NCBI GenBank assembly: GCA_024685655.1
Contig: JAIKVO010000017.1
Coordinates: 1 to 33,991, forward strand
Direction of reading: 5' to 3'
DNA length: 33,991 nt
Source of the DNA: Treponemataceae bacterium
Lineage (GTDB): Bacteria > Spirochaetota > Spirochaetia > Treponematales > Treponemataceae
Both the position numbers and the translations under genes were made by a program. Of this stretch, positions 1-7,910 are shown in pieces. Within the stretch, counting starts at the first letter, position 1, and each line of letters begins with the position of its first letter. A model generated the notes under the pieces. That model saw nothing but the letters and a program-made list of their open reading frames with translations, searched no databases and was not told where the DNA came from.

Positions 1-186
1 CCAGTAAACTGCCTGTTCATCGTCAGGCTCAACATCAAGATATCCGTATTGATAGCACAAACTAACGTCATAACAAGAATCCGCATCGCCTGCGTTTGCA
101 AAAGCCAAGATTCTGTCAAACTGCTCGTTCGCAAAAACAAAGACTGCAAAACAAAGCATTAATACAATAAAGGTTGTTTTTTTCAT
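1..186 (-). CDS. Secreted Sel1-repeat protein, N-terminal part only (runs off the left edge)
   Basis: The frame is open from an ATG at 186 to base 1 and gives 62 residues. Residues 1-19 form a signal peptide (MKK, a hydrophobic run, then VFVFA before NEQ). Next comes the beginning of a Sel1/TPR-like repeat: NAGDADSCYDVSLCYQYGY followed by an acidic turn and EQAVYW. The GDA..CY..LCYQYG..V..D..QAVYW pattern is typical of Sel1 repeats, which act as protein-binding scaffolds. An AAGGAG-like ribosome site precedes the ATG. Export suggests a periplasmic location. The rest lies outside the window, so repeat number and any further domain are unknown. A decayed copy of the same repeat is found at 1600-1660. 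Confidence 0.75.
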   Translation of the reverse strand, partial: MKKTTFIVLMLCFAVFVFANEQFDRILAFANAGDADSCYDVSLCYQYGYLDVEPDDEQAVYW

Positions 187-202
187 AACAGATACTCTCC
201 TT

Positions 203-1384
203 TTATATGTCTAAATCATTAAGACTATCAAAAGTCTTTTTATATAATTCTTTATTTTTTGTGAGTTCATTTATACTTATGGTTAGGATACAATCAGCAT
301 TTATATTAAAAGTTATTTCAATTTTTGGAACTCCTTTTTTTGCACGAGGAATACCTGAAATATTGAATGAAGAAAACTTCCTGAAAAAAGCACTAGAATT
401 GTTGCTTTCTATTTTGTCGATAATTTCTTCAAAAAGTTGAATTTCTATGCTGGATTGATAATTTTCAACAGTAGTAATCATTTGAGTTTTTCTTGTTGGA
501 ATAGTAGTATTACGATAAATTATTGGAGTAAATATATCTCTACTTGTTATTATACCTATAGAAAATGGGAAAGCATCTAACAAAAGGATATCAGTTTTTT
601 TAGTAAAAACACTGCTATATATAGCCAACCCCTGTATAATAAGATTTTCATCATCTATTACATAACCACAGCTATTACCAAAAACACTTTTAACTGCTTC
701 AATTAATGCATTATTTTTTGAAAGATAATCGTTTTTCCCAACAATAAGAACTTCATCAAGTTCTCTATTATAGTAAAGATTATCAAGTGCTTGAGAACAT
801 ATTTCTCTTGTTTGAATATCATTAACATCAAAAGTTGTTCCATTCGAACTTAATACTTCAAAAACACCGTCTCCTATCTCAATGATAGATATTTCAAAAC
901 AATTATTTCTGAACACACAAGAAGCTATTCTTTTTTCTCTGATATTTGAAATATTCCAATATGCTCCTATTGCTGCAGCTTTTGAATTACTCATTAACCG
1001 TACATTTTTAAAACCAATTTTTTTTCCTTCTTCTATTACCATCAAACGTTGTCTATATGAATAACTTTCAGGAATACTAATCAAGACTCTTTCTGTATCT
1101 TTTTCGAATAATTCTTCTGCAATAAGACTGGCTTTTTCCAATGGATTAGGCGAATTAACTTCAACAGGATAGGATACTATCTGTGGACCATCATCACAAA
1201 AAAAGCCTATATTCAATTCAGAAGATGTAAAGTCTATTCCGAAAACTTCACAAGGATTTTTCAGATACAAATATTGTTTGTTGGCGAACTTTTCTTTAGA
1301 TACACGACTTACAGTATCATCATCGTTCGCAAGAACAATACTAACAAACATAAAACCAATGAAAATTAATATCAGCTTTTTCAT
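203..1384 (-). CDS. Exported degenerate Hsp70 (DnaK-like) protein lacking ATPase motifs
   Basis: Residues 1-19 are a signal peptide (cut expected after VLA). The rest aligns by eye with DnaK: GIDFTSSELNIGFF (49-62) matches the phosphate-1 strand, LISIPESYSYRQR (101-113) the VITVPAYF region, SIIEIGDGVFEVLSSNG (166-182) the segment after phosphate 2, EVLIVG (211-216) the adenosine strand, and LLLDAFPFSIGI plus RNTTIPTRKTQ (267-301) and GIPRAKKGVPKIEITFNI (344-361) the beta substrate-binding domain. The phosphate-2 loop, DLGGGTFD in DnaK, reads FRNNCFE; the VGGSTR loop reads VGKNDY; most of lobe IIB and the alpha lid are missing. ATP hydrolysis is therefore unlikely, while the peptide-binding beta domain is largely kept. 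A GGAGG site supports the ATG at 1384. It lies between a Sel1 protein and a decayed fragment. It may be an exported peptide binder or a gene in decay, but the frame is intact over 393 codons. Confidence 0.75.
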   Translation of the reverse strand: MKKLILIFIGFMFVSIVLANDDDTVSRVSKEKFANKQYLYLKNPCEVFGIDFTSSELNIGFFCDDGPQIVSYPVEVNSPNPLEKASLIAEELFEKDTERVLISIPESYSYRQRLMVIEEGKKIGFKNVRLMSNSKAAAIGAYWNISNIREKRIASCVFRNNCFEISIIEIGDGVFEVLSSNGTTFDVNDIQTREICSQALDNLYYNRELDEVLIVGKNDYLSKNNALIEAVKSVFGNSCGYVIDDENLIIQGLAIYSSVFTKKTDILLLDAFPFSIGIITSRDIFTPIIYRNTTIPTRKTQMITTVENYQSSIEIQLFEEIIDKIESNNSSAFFRKFSSFNISGIPRAKKGVPKIEITFNINADCILTISINELTKNKELYKKTFDSLNDLDI

Positions 1385-1423
1385 ATAAACCTCCCATTTT
1401 GAAGATTATTCCAAAAATCTATC

Positions 1424-1700
1424 AACAGAATTGTCAGGCAAATCAAGTTCCATGAACACACATTACGTTCACTTCGGAGCGTGAGCTGTATGAAGCAAAT
1501 CCGGTTTCGTTTTTCAGAAGGATACTTATGCTATTTATCCCTAAATCTGCATAGCTTTCTGAAATGTCGAAATCTGTCGTTATTTCCGACCAATACATAA
1601 CTTGTTCTTCATCTTGTATCGTATCGAGATATCCATACTGATAACAAAGGTTCATAATAAGTAAATTATCAATTGTTTCTTTTATAGTTGAAGTTGCCAT
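1424..1700 (-). pseudogene. Composite remnant: Sel1-repeat fragment joined to a DUF3841 fragment
   Basis: A short frame (start 1700, stop 1443) still has an AGGGG site before its ATG, but its content is a patchwork. Residues about 17-38 (NLCYQYGYLD...EEQVMYW) repeat the Sel1 segment coded at the left edge. The stretch at about 1424-1520 matches, at DNA level, the middle of the DUF3841 gene at 4990-5100: the string CAGAATTGTCAGGCA and later GCAAATCCGG recur in the same order. In the fragment this part is read out of frame, so the DUF3841 reading is frameshifted and then lost. This points to a former tandem copy of neighbouring genes that was deleted and fused. The short frame might still be translated, but I see no reason to think it is functional. 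Confidence 0.6.
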
Positions 1701-1716
1701 CTTCCCCTCAGTCTTC

Positions 1717-3672
1717 TTACAACGTGTTTATTTCATTCAGTGCTTGAATTTCAACATCAATACAGTTTGAAACATCTATCATAGCTTGCTTTATATATTC
1801 CTTATTTTTATTTTTTAATGAATAATAAATATCTTTTGAAAACTTTTTTGTCATTTTTTTTATTTTGCGATCGGAAAAAAGTGTTTTTGTAACAGCTTTA
1901 GGCAGAAATACTTTCGCATCTATTATTTTTTCTAACACATTTGTTCCCAAAAAAACAACAAAAAAAGCTCCAACAAAAGCCAGAATCATTCCAAGTGGTT
2001 GTGAAAAAATTACGGTTATAGCAACTCCTGCAATTCCAGCAAGAAGATTATTTATGATGTCATACAGTACGTCAATTTCGCCAACATTTACATTATTAGG
2101 TACTCTTCCTTCTGATTTTTGAAGAATTTGATCATCTGAAAGACAAATCTTATATTCCGCAAACCATTTTGAAATTTTCTGTCTGATAACTACCTCAAGT
2201 TCTTGCTCTAATTCTAAAAGTGATTCATCTACAATACCTTTTATTTTCTCATTTAAATTCTGATTATTTTCTGTTAGAGTGTCTTTTAAAGTTTTTATTT
2301 TTCCGCCAGTTTCTCTAAACTGCTCAATTATTGGAATTACATCTTTTTCAAAAATCTCGTAAGTCAGTTTTTCGGAAATATTTTGTAACTTAAAATCTAT
2401 TACATTTTCAATAACAGGTTTTAATCCTTCTTTATTCTTTGTACCTGAACAAAAAAGCGGAAAATCCTTCTGCAGTTTATATTTTATTTCTTTGCTTTTT
2501 TTCTGAAGTGCAGGCAAAATAGACAAACCTTCCGAAATTGTTGCATAAGGTCTATCACTACGGATAATTTTTGCATTTGGAATATGCTTTTTTACAATAT
2601 CAGAAACAAAAAACCACAGACTGCTTCCGCCCGCAAGGATGACATAATCAACATCATTACAATCTTTTAATCCTAAAAGTAATGTTTCTTCAAAATACGC
2701 AATAAGGTTTAGATTTGATTTAAATTTTTCTTCTACACCAACTCCAATTTTTTCAAAATAATCACAAAAAACCTTTGACATTGAATAATGAGAAGCACGT
2801 TCAGAAAATGATTTTAAATTTATATTATCTAAAGCACCATAGTTTAGAATTGAACGTTTTATATTTGCATCCCTATCAAGCGCAATTATTTCAGAAAACT
2901 TTTCCTTTATATCTTTACAGTCAATCATAAGTGTAAAAAACTCACGATTATCTTTTTTTAAGGCATTCTGCATTTTAGGATTTTTCTCTAAAAACCATGA
3001 AAAGAACAAATCATCAAATAAACGGCCACCAAGCTGCTGTTCTCCCCAGGAATTTATAATATGGCCTTTTTTCATTAAAGAAAAATCGCAGGTTCCGCCA
3101 CCAAAATCAATTACAAGAATACCTTTTTGAGCATCGGCGGCAGACATATTTCCCATTGCAACATGAAAAAGCAATGCCCCTATCGGTTCTTCAACAAGAT
3201 TTATATTTCCATAGCCAGCCTTTTTGGCAATATCCGATAACGTGAAGGCATAATCCTTATTTAATCCATTAACAACTGAACATGGCGCTCCAAAAATAAC
3301 CTTTTTATTTTCTGGAGAAATATCAAGCTTTATTTTCTGTGCATCAGAAAGAACTGTGGCCAAAAAATTTACCGCAATATCCTGTGCTTTTGTTGAATAT
3401 GGAATTTCGGGTTTGAATTGAGTCAGAAGATTATAATTTTTTCGTTCTTCTACTGTTGCTTCGGTGTATTCTTCTATTGCAATATCTCCTGCAATTGGAG
3501 CTTTTTCTTTTCGAAGCAAAATTGCAGTTGCAAGACCCGGTTTTTTTGCAGAAAAATGTACTCCTTGTGGTAAACATTCGTCTGGAGAACATTTTGTAAA
3601 ATAAGTGTTTACAGTTCCAAAATCAATTGCAAGGATTTCTTCACCAGATTTCTGATGTAGTATTGTATTCAT
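1717..3672 (-). CDS. Hsp70-like ATPase with C-terminal membrane hairpin
   Basis: The N-terminal 390 residues form an Hsp70/actin-fold ATPase: phosphate-1 AIDFGTVNT (15-23), a conserved EEPIGALLFH (161-170), phosphate-2 VIDFGGGTCDFSL (187-199), and adenosine loop ILAGGSS (345-351). All key glycine and acidic positions are kept, so ATP binding is expected. The usual substrate-binding domain is absent. Instead there is a helical, probably coiled-coil region (about 430-510), a Gly-rich hydrophobic hairpin (541-576), and a charged helical tail (580-651). The tail resembles that of the other large Hsp70-like protein in this window (9847-12207), so both share a membrane-attached C-terminal module. 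The start overlaps the upstream gene's stop by 4 bases and follows AGGAGG, so the two are translationally coupled. A client-remodelling role at the inner membrane is inferred. Confidence 0.85.
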   Translation of the reverse strand: MNTILHQKSGEEILAIDFGTVNTYFTKCSPDECLPQGVHFSAKKPGLATAILLRKEKAPIAGDIAIEEYTEATVEERKNYNLLTQFKPEIPYSTKAQDIAVNFLATVLSDAQKIKLDISPENKKVIFGAPCSVVNGLNKDYAFTLSDIAKKAGYGNINLVEEPIGALLFHVAMGNMSAADAQKGILVIDFGGGTCDFSLMKKGHIINSWGEQQLGGRLFDDLFFSWFLEKNPKMQNALKKDNREFFTLMIDCKDIKEKFSEIIALDRDANIKRSILNYGALDNINLKSFSERASHYSMSKVFCDYFEKIGVGVEEKFKSNLNLIAYFEETLLLGLKDCNDVDYVILAGGSSLWFFVSDIVKKHIPNAKIIRSDRPYATISEGLSILPALQKKSKEIKYKLQKDFPLFCSGTKNKEGLKPVIENVIDFKLQNISEKLTYEIFEKDVIPIIEQFRETGGKIKTLKDTLTENNQNLNEKIKGIVDESLLELEQELEVVIRQKISKWFAEYKICLSDDQILQKSEGRVPNNVNVGEIDVLYDIINNLLAGIAGVAITVIFSQPLGMILAFVGAFFVVFLGTNVLEKIIDAKVFLPKAVTKTLFSDRKIKKMTKKFSKDIYYSLKNKNKEYIKQAMIDVSNCIDVEIQALNEINTL

Positions 3673-4736
3673 TTATCTCTCACCCTCCTTACAAGACCTT
3701 TTGCAATAACAGAACTATCTTTAAGCACAGCTTCTTTTTCTATCAGAAATTTATCACCGTCTTCAATTATTCCGTATTTTTCGTAGAATGATGATAATTT
3801 TTCTGTCCATATCAAATCCTTTTGTCCACCTTCCATTTTATGTGAATTAATTCCGAAATGTTTGAGATAAAGAAGTATAAAATCTACCTGTTGTAAAATA
3901 TCTTCTTTCGATGTGCTTTTATCGATTTTTGAAAATTCCTCCATAATAAATGTCAGAGCTTGCGTATCAGAATTATTAGAAGTGTCATTCGTATTTTTCA
4001 AATATTCAGCCAACAGTTCAATTATGACTGTAACTTTATTACACCACTCTTCAATATTATTTTTGAGCAATTCCTTATATTTTGCTTTATTAAAAGTTTC
4101 TTCCGCCTTTACAAAAATAACAGCAAAAACGACAAGAAAAAAAAGTCCAATCTTTTTAATCAAATTCTTTTTTACCTGTTTGATTTTAAAAAATCTTATG
4201 ATTGAAATTTCTGCAAGCCCAGCGACTCCAAGTGTTGCCAGTATGAACAGACGCAATTTTTTGTTTGTTGCAATTTTTCCCAAAAGAAAAGTAAACAGAA
4301 ATGCTCCAAAAACACCCCCAAAAACTAAAATGATGGATGATTCAAAATGGAATAATTTTGCAACAAACTGAAACAAAAATGCAAAAAAAAGACTGCCTAT
4401 TGCAGAACCAATTGATAATCGCAAAATTGAAACTTGTAAATTAATGATTGGGCATATTTGTGTAAGTTTGATTTTTTCTTCTATAAATAAAAGCCGTAGT
4501 GCATCTTTTATATTTTCGATTTTTTTATTTGTCGAACCTGAAATTTTACTGAAAGATCTATTCAAGAGCAAATTCAATACTTCTTCAGACAAAAATTGAT
4601 TTTCCAGATATTCTTCTGTGTTCGCTGTTGCAGTTTTTATTGCTTCTTCTGTTGGGATTTTTTTATATTTCAGATTTGACCAGAAAATCTCAGAGGCTTC
4701 GCTTTTTATAGTTTCAATTTGTTTTATTTTTGTCAT
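3669..4736 (-). CDS. Multi-pass membrane protein, candidate partner of the adjacent Hsp70-like ATPase
   Basis: No family is recognised. The protein (355 residues from this start) has a helical, charged N-terminal part of about 95 residues, four hydrophobic segments (around 105-128, 132-156, 162-182 and 194-212), then a soluble helical region and a short C-terminal element: YGIIEDGDKF, an acidic/hydrophobic stretch, and AKGLVRRVRDK. The end faintly recalls the C-terminal beta part of GrpE, where a G.V.R pattern closes the domain; this is a weak resemblance and I treat a nucleotide-exchange role as a guess. An in-frame ATG four codons upstream (4748) exists, but the ATG at 4736 has GAGG at good spacing. 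The stop overlaps the ATG of the Hsp70-like gene, which argues for a shared complex. Confidence 0.7.
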   Translation of the reverse strand: MTKIKQIETIKSEASEIFWSNLKYKKIPTEEAIKTATANTEEYLENQFLSEEVLNLLLNRSFSKISGSTNKKIENIKDALRLLFIEEKIKLTQICPIINLQVSILRLSIGSAIGSLFFAFLFQFVAKLFHFESSIILVFGGVFGAFLFTFLLGKIATNKKLRLFILATLGVAGLAEISIIRFFKIKQVKKNLIKKIGLFFLVVFAVIFVKAEETFNKAKYKELLKNNIEEWCNKVTVIIELLAEYLKNTNDTSNNSDTQALTFIMEEFSKIDKSTSKEDILQQVDFILLYLKHFGINSHKMEGGQKDLIWTEKLSSFYEKYGIIEDGDKFLIEKEAVLKDSSVIAKGLVRRVRDK

Positions 4737-4753
4737 TTTTTTCCTCATGCAAT

Positions 4754-5296
4754 CTACCGCGCTCTGAAATATTTTACATTAACAATATCCTCAATACAAA
4801 GTTCCCAAAATGTTGCCTGTATCGGCGAATCGTCAAAATCAGAAAAGATGGTTTCCCATGACTTCTGTTTTACCATCTCTTGTTTGTCCAGCGGAAAAGA
4901 ATCGAATTCATCACAAAGCTGATCCCAGTTTTCTTCAAGGAAAATTGGACGATTATTCAATACAAAATGCCATAAATCAAAATTACTCAGAAGAACAGAA
5001 TTGTCAGGCAGCACAAGTTCCAAGCAAACGCATTCAGTTCCTCTTGGTGCATGACCTGCATGACGCAAATCCGGCTTTGCTTTTTCAACAGAATACTTAT
5101 ACCACGCCCAGAAAGGATATTTTGCATTTTCAGGTTTTTCTATACCACGAGCAATTATCTGGCACACCATCCAATCATAAGAACGAACAAAAGTTTCTCT
5201 AGTAAAATCATCAAAAAAATTTCCTGTGTTTACTAAAGTTTTTTCTGCGAGAAGTTTTTCATATAATTCTACTGGTTGGATTGTGTACAGGAGCAT
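4754..5296 (-). CDS. DUF3841 family protein
   Basis: The 180-residue protein fits the DUF3841 family: start LLYTIQP, then YDWMVCQI, a YPFWAWYKY motif, PDLRHAGHAPRGTE, an LELVLPDNSVLLSNFDLWHFVLN-like block, and a closing QATFWELCIEDIVNV. Length and order match the family, whose function is unknown. The start matches the family N-terminus, although the upstream AACCTTT offers no Shine-Dalgarno sequence. It lies 32 bases after the unknown paralogue pair and 17 bases before the membrane protein start. A broken copy of its middle part is found at 1424-1520, so the gene existed in at least two copies here. It is probably cytoplasmic; no signal peptide or membrane segment is seen. Confidence 0.85.
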   Translation of the reverse strand: MLLYTIQPVELYEKLLAEKTLVNTGNFFDDFTRETFVRSYDWMVCQIIARGIEKPENAKYPFWAWYKYSVEKAKPDLRHAGHAPRGTECVCLELVLPDNSVLLSNFDLWHFVLNNRPIFLEENWDQLCDEFDSFPLDKQEMVKQKSWETIFSDFDDSPIQATFWELCIEDIVNVKYFRAR

Positions 5297-5328
5297 AAAG
5301 GTTGCTTCGTTTCATTTAATTAAAAAAA

Positions 5329-5964
5329 TTATTCGATTCCAATTCTAAAATCACTGATTAAAAGACTAAAGCCTTTTTTCTCTGCAAAACTGCCAATAGA
5401 TTCAACAATCTTTCCAGAATTCTGATTGATAATATAGACAACAAAATCATCTATTAACTTTTTATCAATTGCATAAATAATCGATTGCATACTATTCTTT
5501 TCAGTAATGATTGCTGAAAAAACAGCGTTCAAAAATCTGTTCATTTCCCCTTGATTTGGATTAAGATGAATCATTGGCAAAATTCCACATACCAAACTAC
5601 AATAATCAATAACATCAACAGAACAATTGAAATAAAAATCGGATATAGAATTTTTGTTATCAATTGATATATCTTTAACTTGAAGTGATATTTGTTTTGA
5701 CTTCAGAAATGAATCTATCGCAGTTTCTATTCTCTTAAGGTTACCAGAAAAAGCTTTTAGAATCAAAGCCGTTTTTAGTGAATCTGGTACAATACTAAAT
5801 GCATTCTGAATTTTTGAATCTTCAACGTTTAATAATTCATCAACGGCTTTTTTTGTAAAATCATCAAAAGGTATTTCTTTTATTTTCGGTTTTATAATTG
5901 GCAATGTAATTTTTACTAATGAATTATAATCGAATTGTTTTATTATAACATTTATTTTCAACAT
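5329..5964 (-). CDS. Unknown protein, internally duplicated; paralogue of the next gene upstream
   Basis: I do not recognise the family. The 211 residues can be read as two related halves. Half 1 starts FDYNSLVKITLPIIK and ends SKQISLQVKDISI; half 2 starts IDYCSLVCGILPMIH and ends KKGFSLLISDFRI. Each half begins with (F/I)DY.SLV...LP(I/M)I and ends with a (I/F)SL.(V/I).D..I strand, with helices between. The whole protein resembles the product of the gene at 6003-6632, giving four copies of one module of about 100 residues. AAGGAGA precedes the ATG at good spacing. No signal peptide or membrane helix is obvious. It lies within the chaperone-protease cluster, so a role there is likely but unknown. 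Confidence 0.7.
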   Translation of the reverse strand: MLKINVIIKQFDYNSLVKITLPIIKPKIKEIPFDDFTKKAVDELLNVEDSKIQNAFSIVPDSLKTALILKAFSGNLKRIETAIDSFLKSKQISLQVKDISIDNKNSISDFYFNCSVDVIDYCSLVCGILPMIHLNPNQGEMNRFLNAVFSAIITEKNSMQSIIYAIDKKLIDDFVVYIINQNSGKIVESIGSFAEKKGFSLLISDFRIGIE

Positions 5965-6002
5965 AAATCATGTCTCCTTATTTCTTGAAATTTCCTTGAA
6001 TT

Positions 6003-6632
6003 TTACAGTACTTCCATAGCCATCGAATCAATTGTTAATGATATTCCCTTTTCGCTAACAAATTTTGATAAAAGATCGATTATTTTTATCGAGTTCTTGC
6101 ATACCATAGATGCAAGAAAACTTTCTTTTTCATAATTATCAATTGCATTAACAATGCAATCTATATCATCAAATTTCGAAAACACCACTGGTAATATAGC
6201 ATCTAAATACTTATTCATTTCACTTTGCATAGAATCTACTTTTATCATGGGCAGAAATTTTCTAATAAAACTACCATAATCAATATTATCAAAACTACAG
6301 TTTACACTGATTGCATCTTCGAATTGGCTTATTTCAAAATTTTTAACATAAAGAGATAGGTTTTGAGATTTTGCCATATTCATTATTGCAGTCTCAATTT
6401 TTGTATGATTCTTCGTAACAGAATTTAGAATAATACTAATCTTTATTCCATCAGGAATTATTTTTGCTATTCCTTTTATTGTTGAACTATCTGCATTTAA
6501 TAACTTATTAACCGCCCCTTTAATAATAAAATTCCCATCTATTTCGGGTGGATTAGCTTTTAAAATAGGAAGACAGAAACTTATTATTGAATCAAAATCA
6601 ATGTTTTTTATAAGAGCTTTTAATCTTAACAT
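6003..6632 (-). CDS. Unknown protein, internally duplicated; tandem paralogue
   Basis: This is the sister of the gene at 5329-5964: both start ML(K/R), then IDFDSIISFCLPILK here, IIPDGIK and KIETAI in the same places, and a closing SEKGISLTIDSM. Internally, NIDFDSIISFCLPILK in the first half corresponds to NIDYGSFIRKFLPMIK in the second, and NLSLYVKNFEI to GISLTIDSMAM. The protein is thus two modules of about 100 residues. A strong GGAGGGAG site precedes the ATG; this site lies inside the end of the possible small frame at 6636-6713. The family is not recognised. The tandem arrangement suggests a recent duplication followed by divergence, perhaps as subunits of one heteromeric complex. Confidence 0.7.
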   Translation of the reverse strand: MLRLKALIKNIDFDSIISFCLPILKANPPEIDGNFIIKGAVNKLLNADSSTIKGIAKIIPDGIKISIILNSVTKNHTKIETAIMNMAKSQNLSLYVKNFEISQFEDAISVNCSFDNIDYGSFIRKFLPMIKVDSMQSEMNKYLDAILPVVFSKFDDIDCIVNAIDNYEKESFLASMVCKNSIKIIDLLSKFVSEKGISLTIDSMAMEVL

Positions 6633-6635
6633 ATA

Positions 6636-6713
6636 TTACACTCCCTCCGATGATAGTTTATTTCTTTTTTGCTTCTGCTCAGCAACCTTAGCTTTTGCTC
6701 CTATTTTAGTCAT
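6636..6713 (-). CDS. Possible 25-residue basic peptide in the gap before the paralogue pair
   Basis: The gap between the YbjN-like gene and the paralogue pair is filled by an open frame: ATG at 6713, stop TAA at 6636. The product is K/A/Q-rich (begins MTKIGAKAKVAEQKQKR, ends SSEGV). Its last codons contain the GGAGGGAG ribosome site of the next gene, and its stop is 3 bases before the next ATG, the usual arrangement for translational coupling. There is no clear ribosome site before its own ATG, which is 6 bases after the upstream stop, so re-initiation would be needed. It could equally be a chance frame or the tail of a lost gene. Confidence 0.35.
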   Translation of the reverse strand: MTKIGAKAKVAEQKQKRNKLSSEGV

Positions 6714-6719
6714 TCAAAT

Positions 6720-7157
6720 TTATTGGTTATCAAAAAACTCTTTTGATAAATCACAGAAAAAACTCCATGTATTTGATACAAAAGATACAATCATGTTTTC
6801 TTTTATATAGTCATCAGAAATATCAATATCGATAAGATGACACCAGCTTGCAAAAAAAGTTCCATCCTCTGTAACAGAAACCGAAGGCATATACTTGGTT
6901 GAATTCCATGAATTACAAAACATGATTGCATCTGGTATTTGTGTTTTATCAAGCTCAAAATTCTGTGCAATACCTGCAAAAGTAAGTAAATTCCCATCAA
7001 TCTGAATAATATTTACTATATCGCTCTTACAGTCGCCATCTTTATGTACAGTCAACATTATTGATGGCTTCTCATTTTCATCATCAGCATCTATCCAATT
7101 ATGTTCAATTCTATTTGCATCTAATATATAACGAATTCTTTCTAATGTTACTGGCAT
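6720..7157 (-). CDS. YbjN-like protein (copy 3)
   Basis: The protein has 145 residues from the ATG at 7157, chosen because GGAGG sits just upstream; longer in-frame starts lack a site. It begins MPVTLERIRYILD and carries the motif shared by three genes in this cluster: IPDAIMFCNSWNSTKYMPSV, then SVTEDGTFFASW, IDIDISDDYIKENM, and an aromatic-rich closing helix (FVSNTW.FF). The NxWN...PxVxVxEDG and DDYIxENM pattern fits the YbjN family fold, related to type III secretion chaperones, which bind other proteins. It is small, acidic and probably cytoplasmic. A chaperone or adaptor role for its neighbours is inferred. Confidence 0.7.
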   Translation of the reverse strand: MPVTLERIRYILDANRIEHNWIDADDENEKPSIMLTVHKDGDCKSDIVNIIQIDGNLLTFAGIAQNFELDKTQIPDAIMFCNSWNSTKYMPSVSVTEDGTFFASWCHLIDIDISDDYIKENMIVSFVSNTWSFFCDLSKEFFDNQ

Positions 7158-7198
7158 ATCATTTCCTCCATTATTAGTCTTATGTAATTGAATTAAAA

Positions 7199-7891
7199 TC
7201 ACTCAATTTTTCTCGGATTTTTATGACAATTTGGACAAACGTCAATACCTTCTTCTATTTCTGTTCCGCAATTAACACATTTATTTTTATTCTCTTCATA
7301 AAGATTTTCCGCCTGAGATTTATATTCATTAAAATTTGTTTTTTTAAACATATCTCTTGCTTCTTTTACTGAATTTTTAATATCATCGGAAGAATCTCTC
7401 GCTGTTGTTGAAATTGATTCTTTCAGGTTTTCTTCTGATACTTCCTTACCTGTTTTACACAATATCGTTATTGCATTTAAAAATATACAACCATACACAT
7501 AAACAACAACCGCATTCCCAACAGGACCTATCAAGAAAGCAAGGAGAGTTCCAATTCCTGGTATCCATTTCAGTAAATCTGCTGCAAGTGGTAGTAAAAA
7601 AGCTAAAAGAGCTGCTCCGAGATTTCCAATCAAACACGTTGTGATATAACTTACAATCGTCCTTCCAATGTTTTTTTTAAGTTTTATTCCAAGTTTTGTA
7701 AAAATTCTAATAAACATTGAATAAGTTGATCCGACAATCACAATTACACTTGCTACAGGAAGAGGAATTAAAGCCCCAGCACCAGCAATACATGCATGTT
7801 CAATGATTATCTTCTCACAATCAGAAGCATTATGATAATAAGGTCTCAACGCATAAGTTAATTGTCTCAACCAAACTGATTCCATTCCCAT
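7199..7891 (-). CDS. DUF697-like membrane protein with C-terminal zinc ribbon
   Basis: The protein has 230 residues from the ATG at 7891, which has GGAGG 7 bases upstream; a TTG at 7906 is a weaker choice. The N-terminal region carries the DUF697-like pattern IIIEHACIAGAGALIPLPVA followed by a hydrophobic stretch, then FIRIFTKLGIKL, further Gly-rich hydrophobic segments (around 75-105 and 110-145), and PGIGTLLAFLIGPVGNAV. DUF697 proteins are inner-membrane proteins, often linked with GTPases (the YcjF type). A charged helix follows, then a zinc ribbon CVNCGTEI...VCPNC near the C-terminus. The same kind of ribbon ends the M48 protease at 12944, but not the M48 next door, so the ribbon may have moved between proteins of the complex. 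Confidence 0.7.
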   Translation of the reverse strand: MGMESVWLRQLTYALRPYYHNASDCEKIIIEHACIAGAGALIPLPVASVIVIVGSTYSMFIRIFTKLGIKLKKNIGRTIVSYITTCLIGNLGAALLAFLLPLAADLLKWIPGIGTLLAFLIGPVGNAVVVYVYGCIFLNAITILCKTGKEVSEENLKESISTTARDSSDDIKNSVKEARDMFKKTNFNEYKSQAENLYEENKNKCVNCGTEIEEGIDVCPNCHKNPRKIE

Positions 7892-7910
7892 TTTATTTAC
7901 CTCCAAAAAT

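Noticed and set aside
3913-4371. Plus-strand frame of 152 codons opposite the multi-pass membrane protein
   Set aside because: Hydrophobic antisense product mirrors the membrane segments; the minus-strand gene is coupled to its neighbours and has a good ribosome site.
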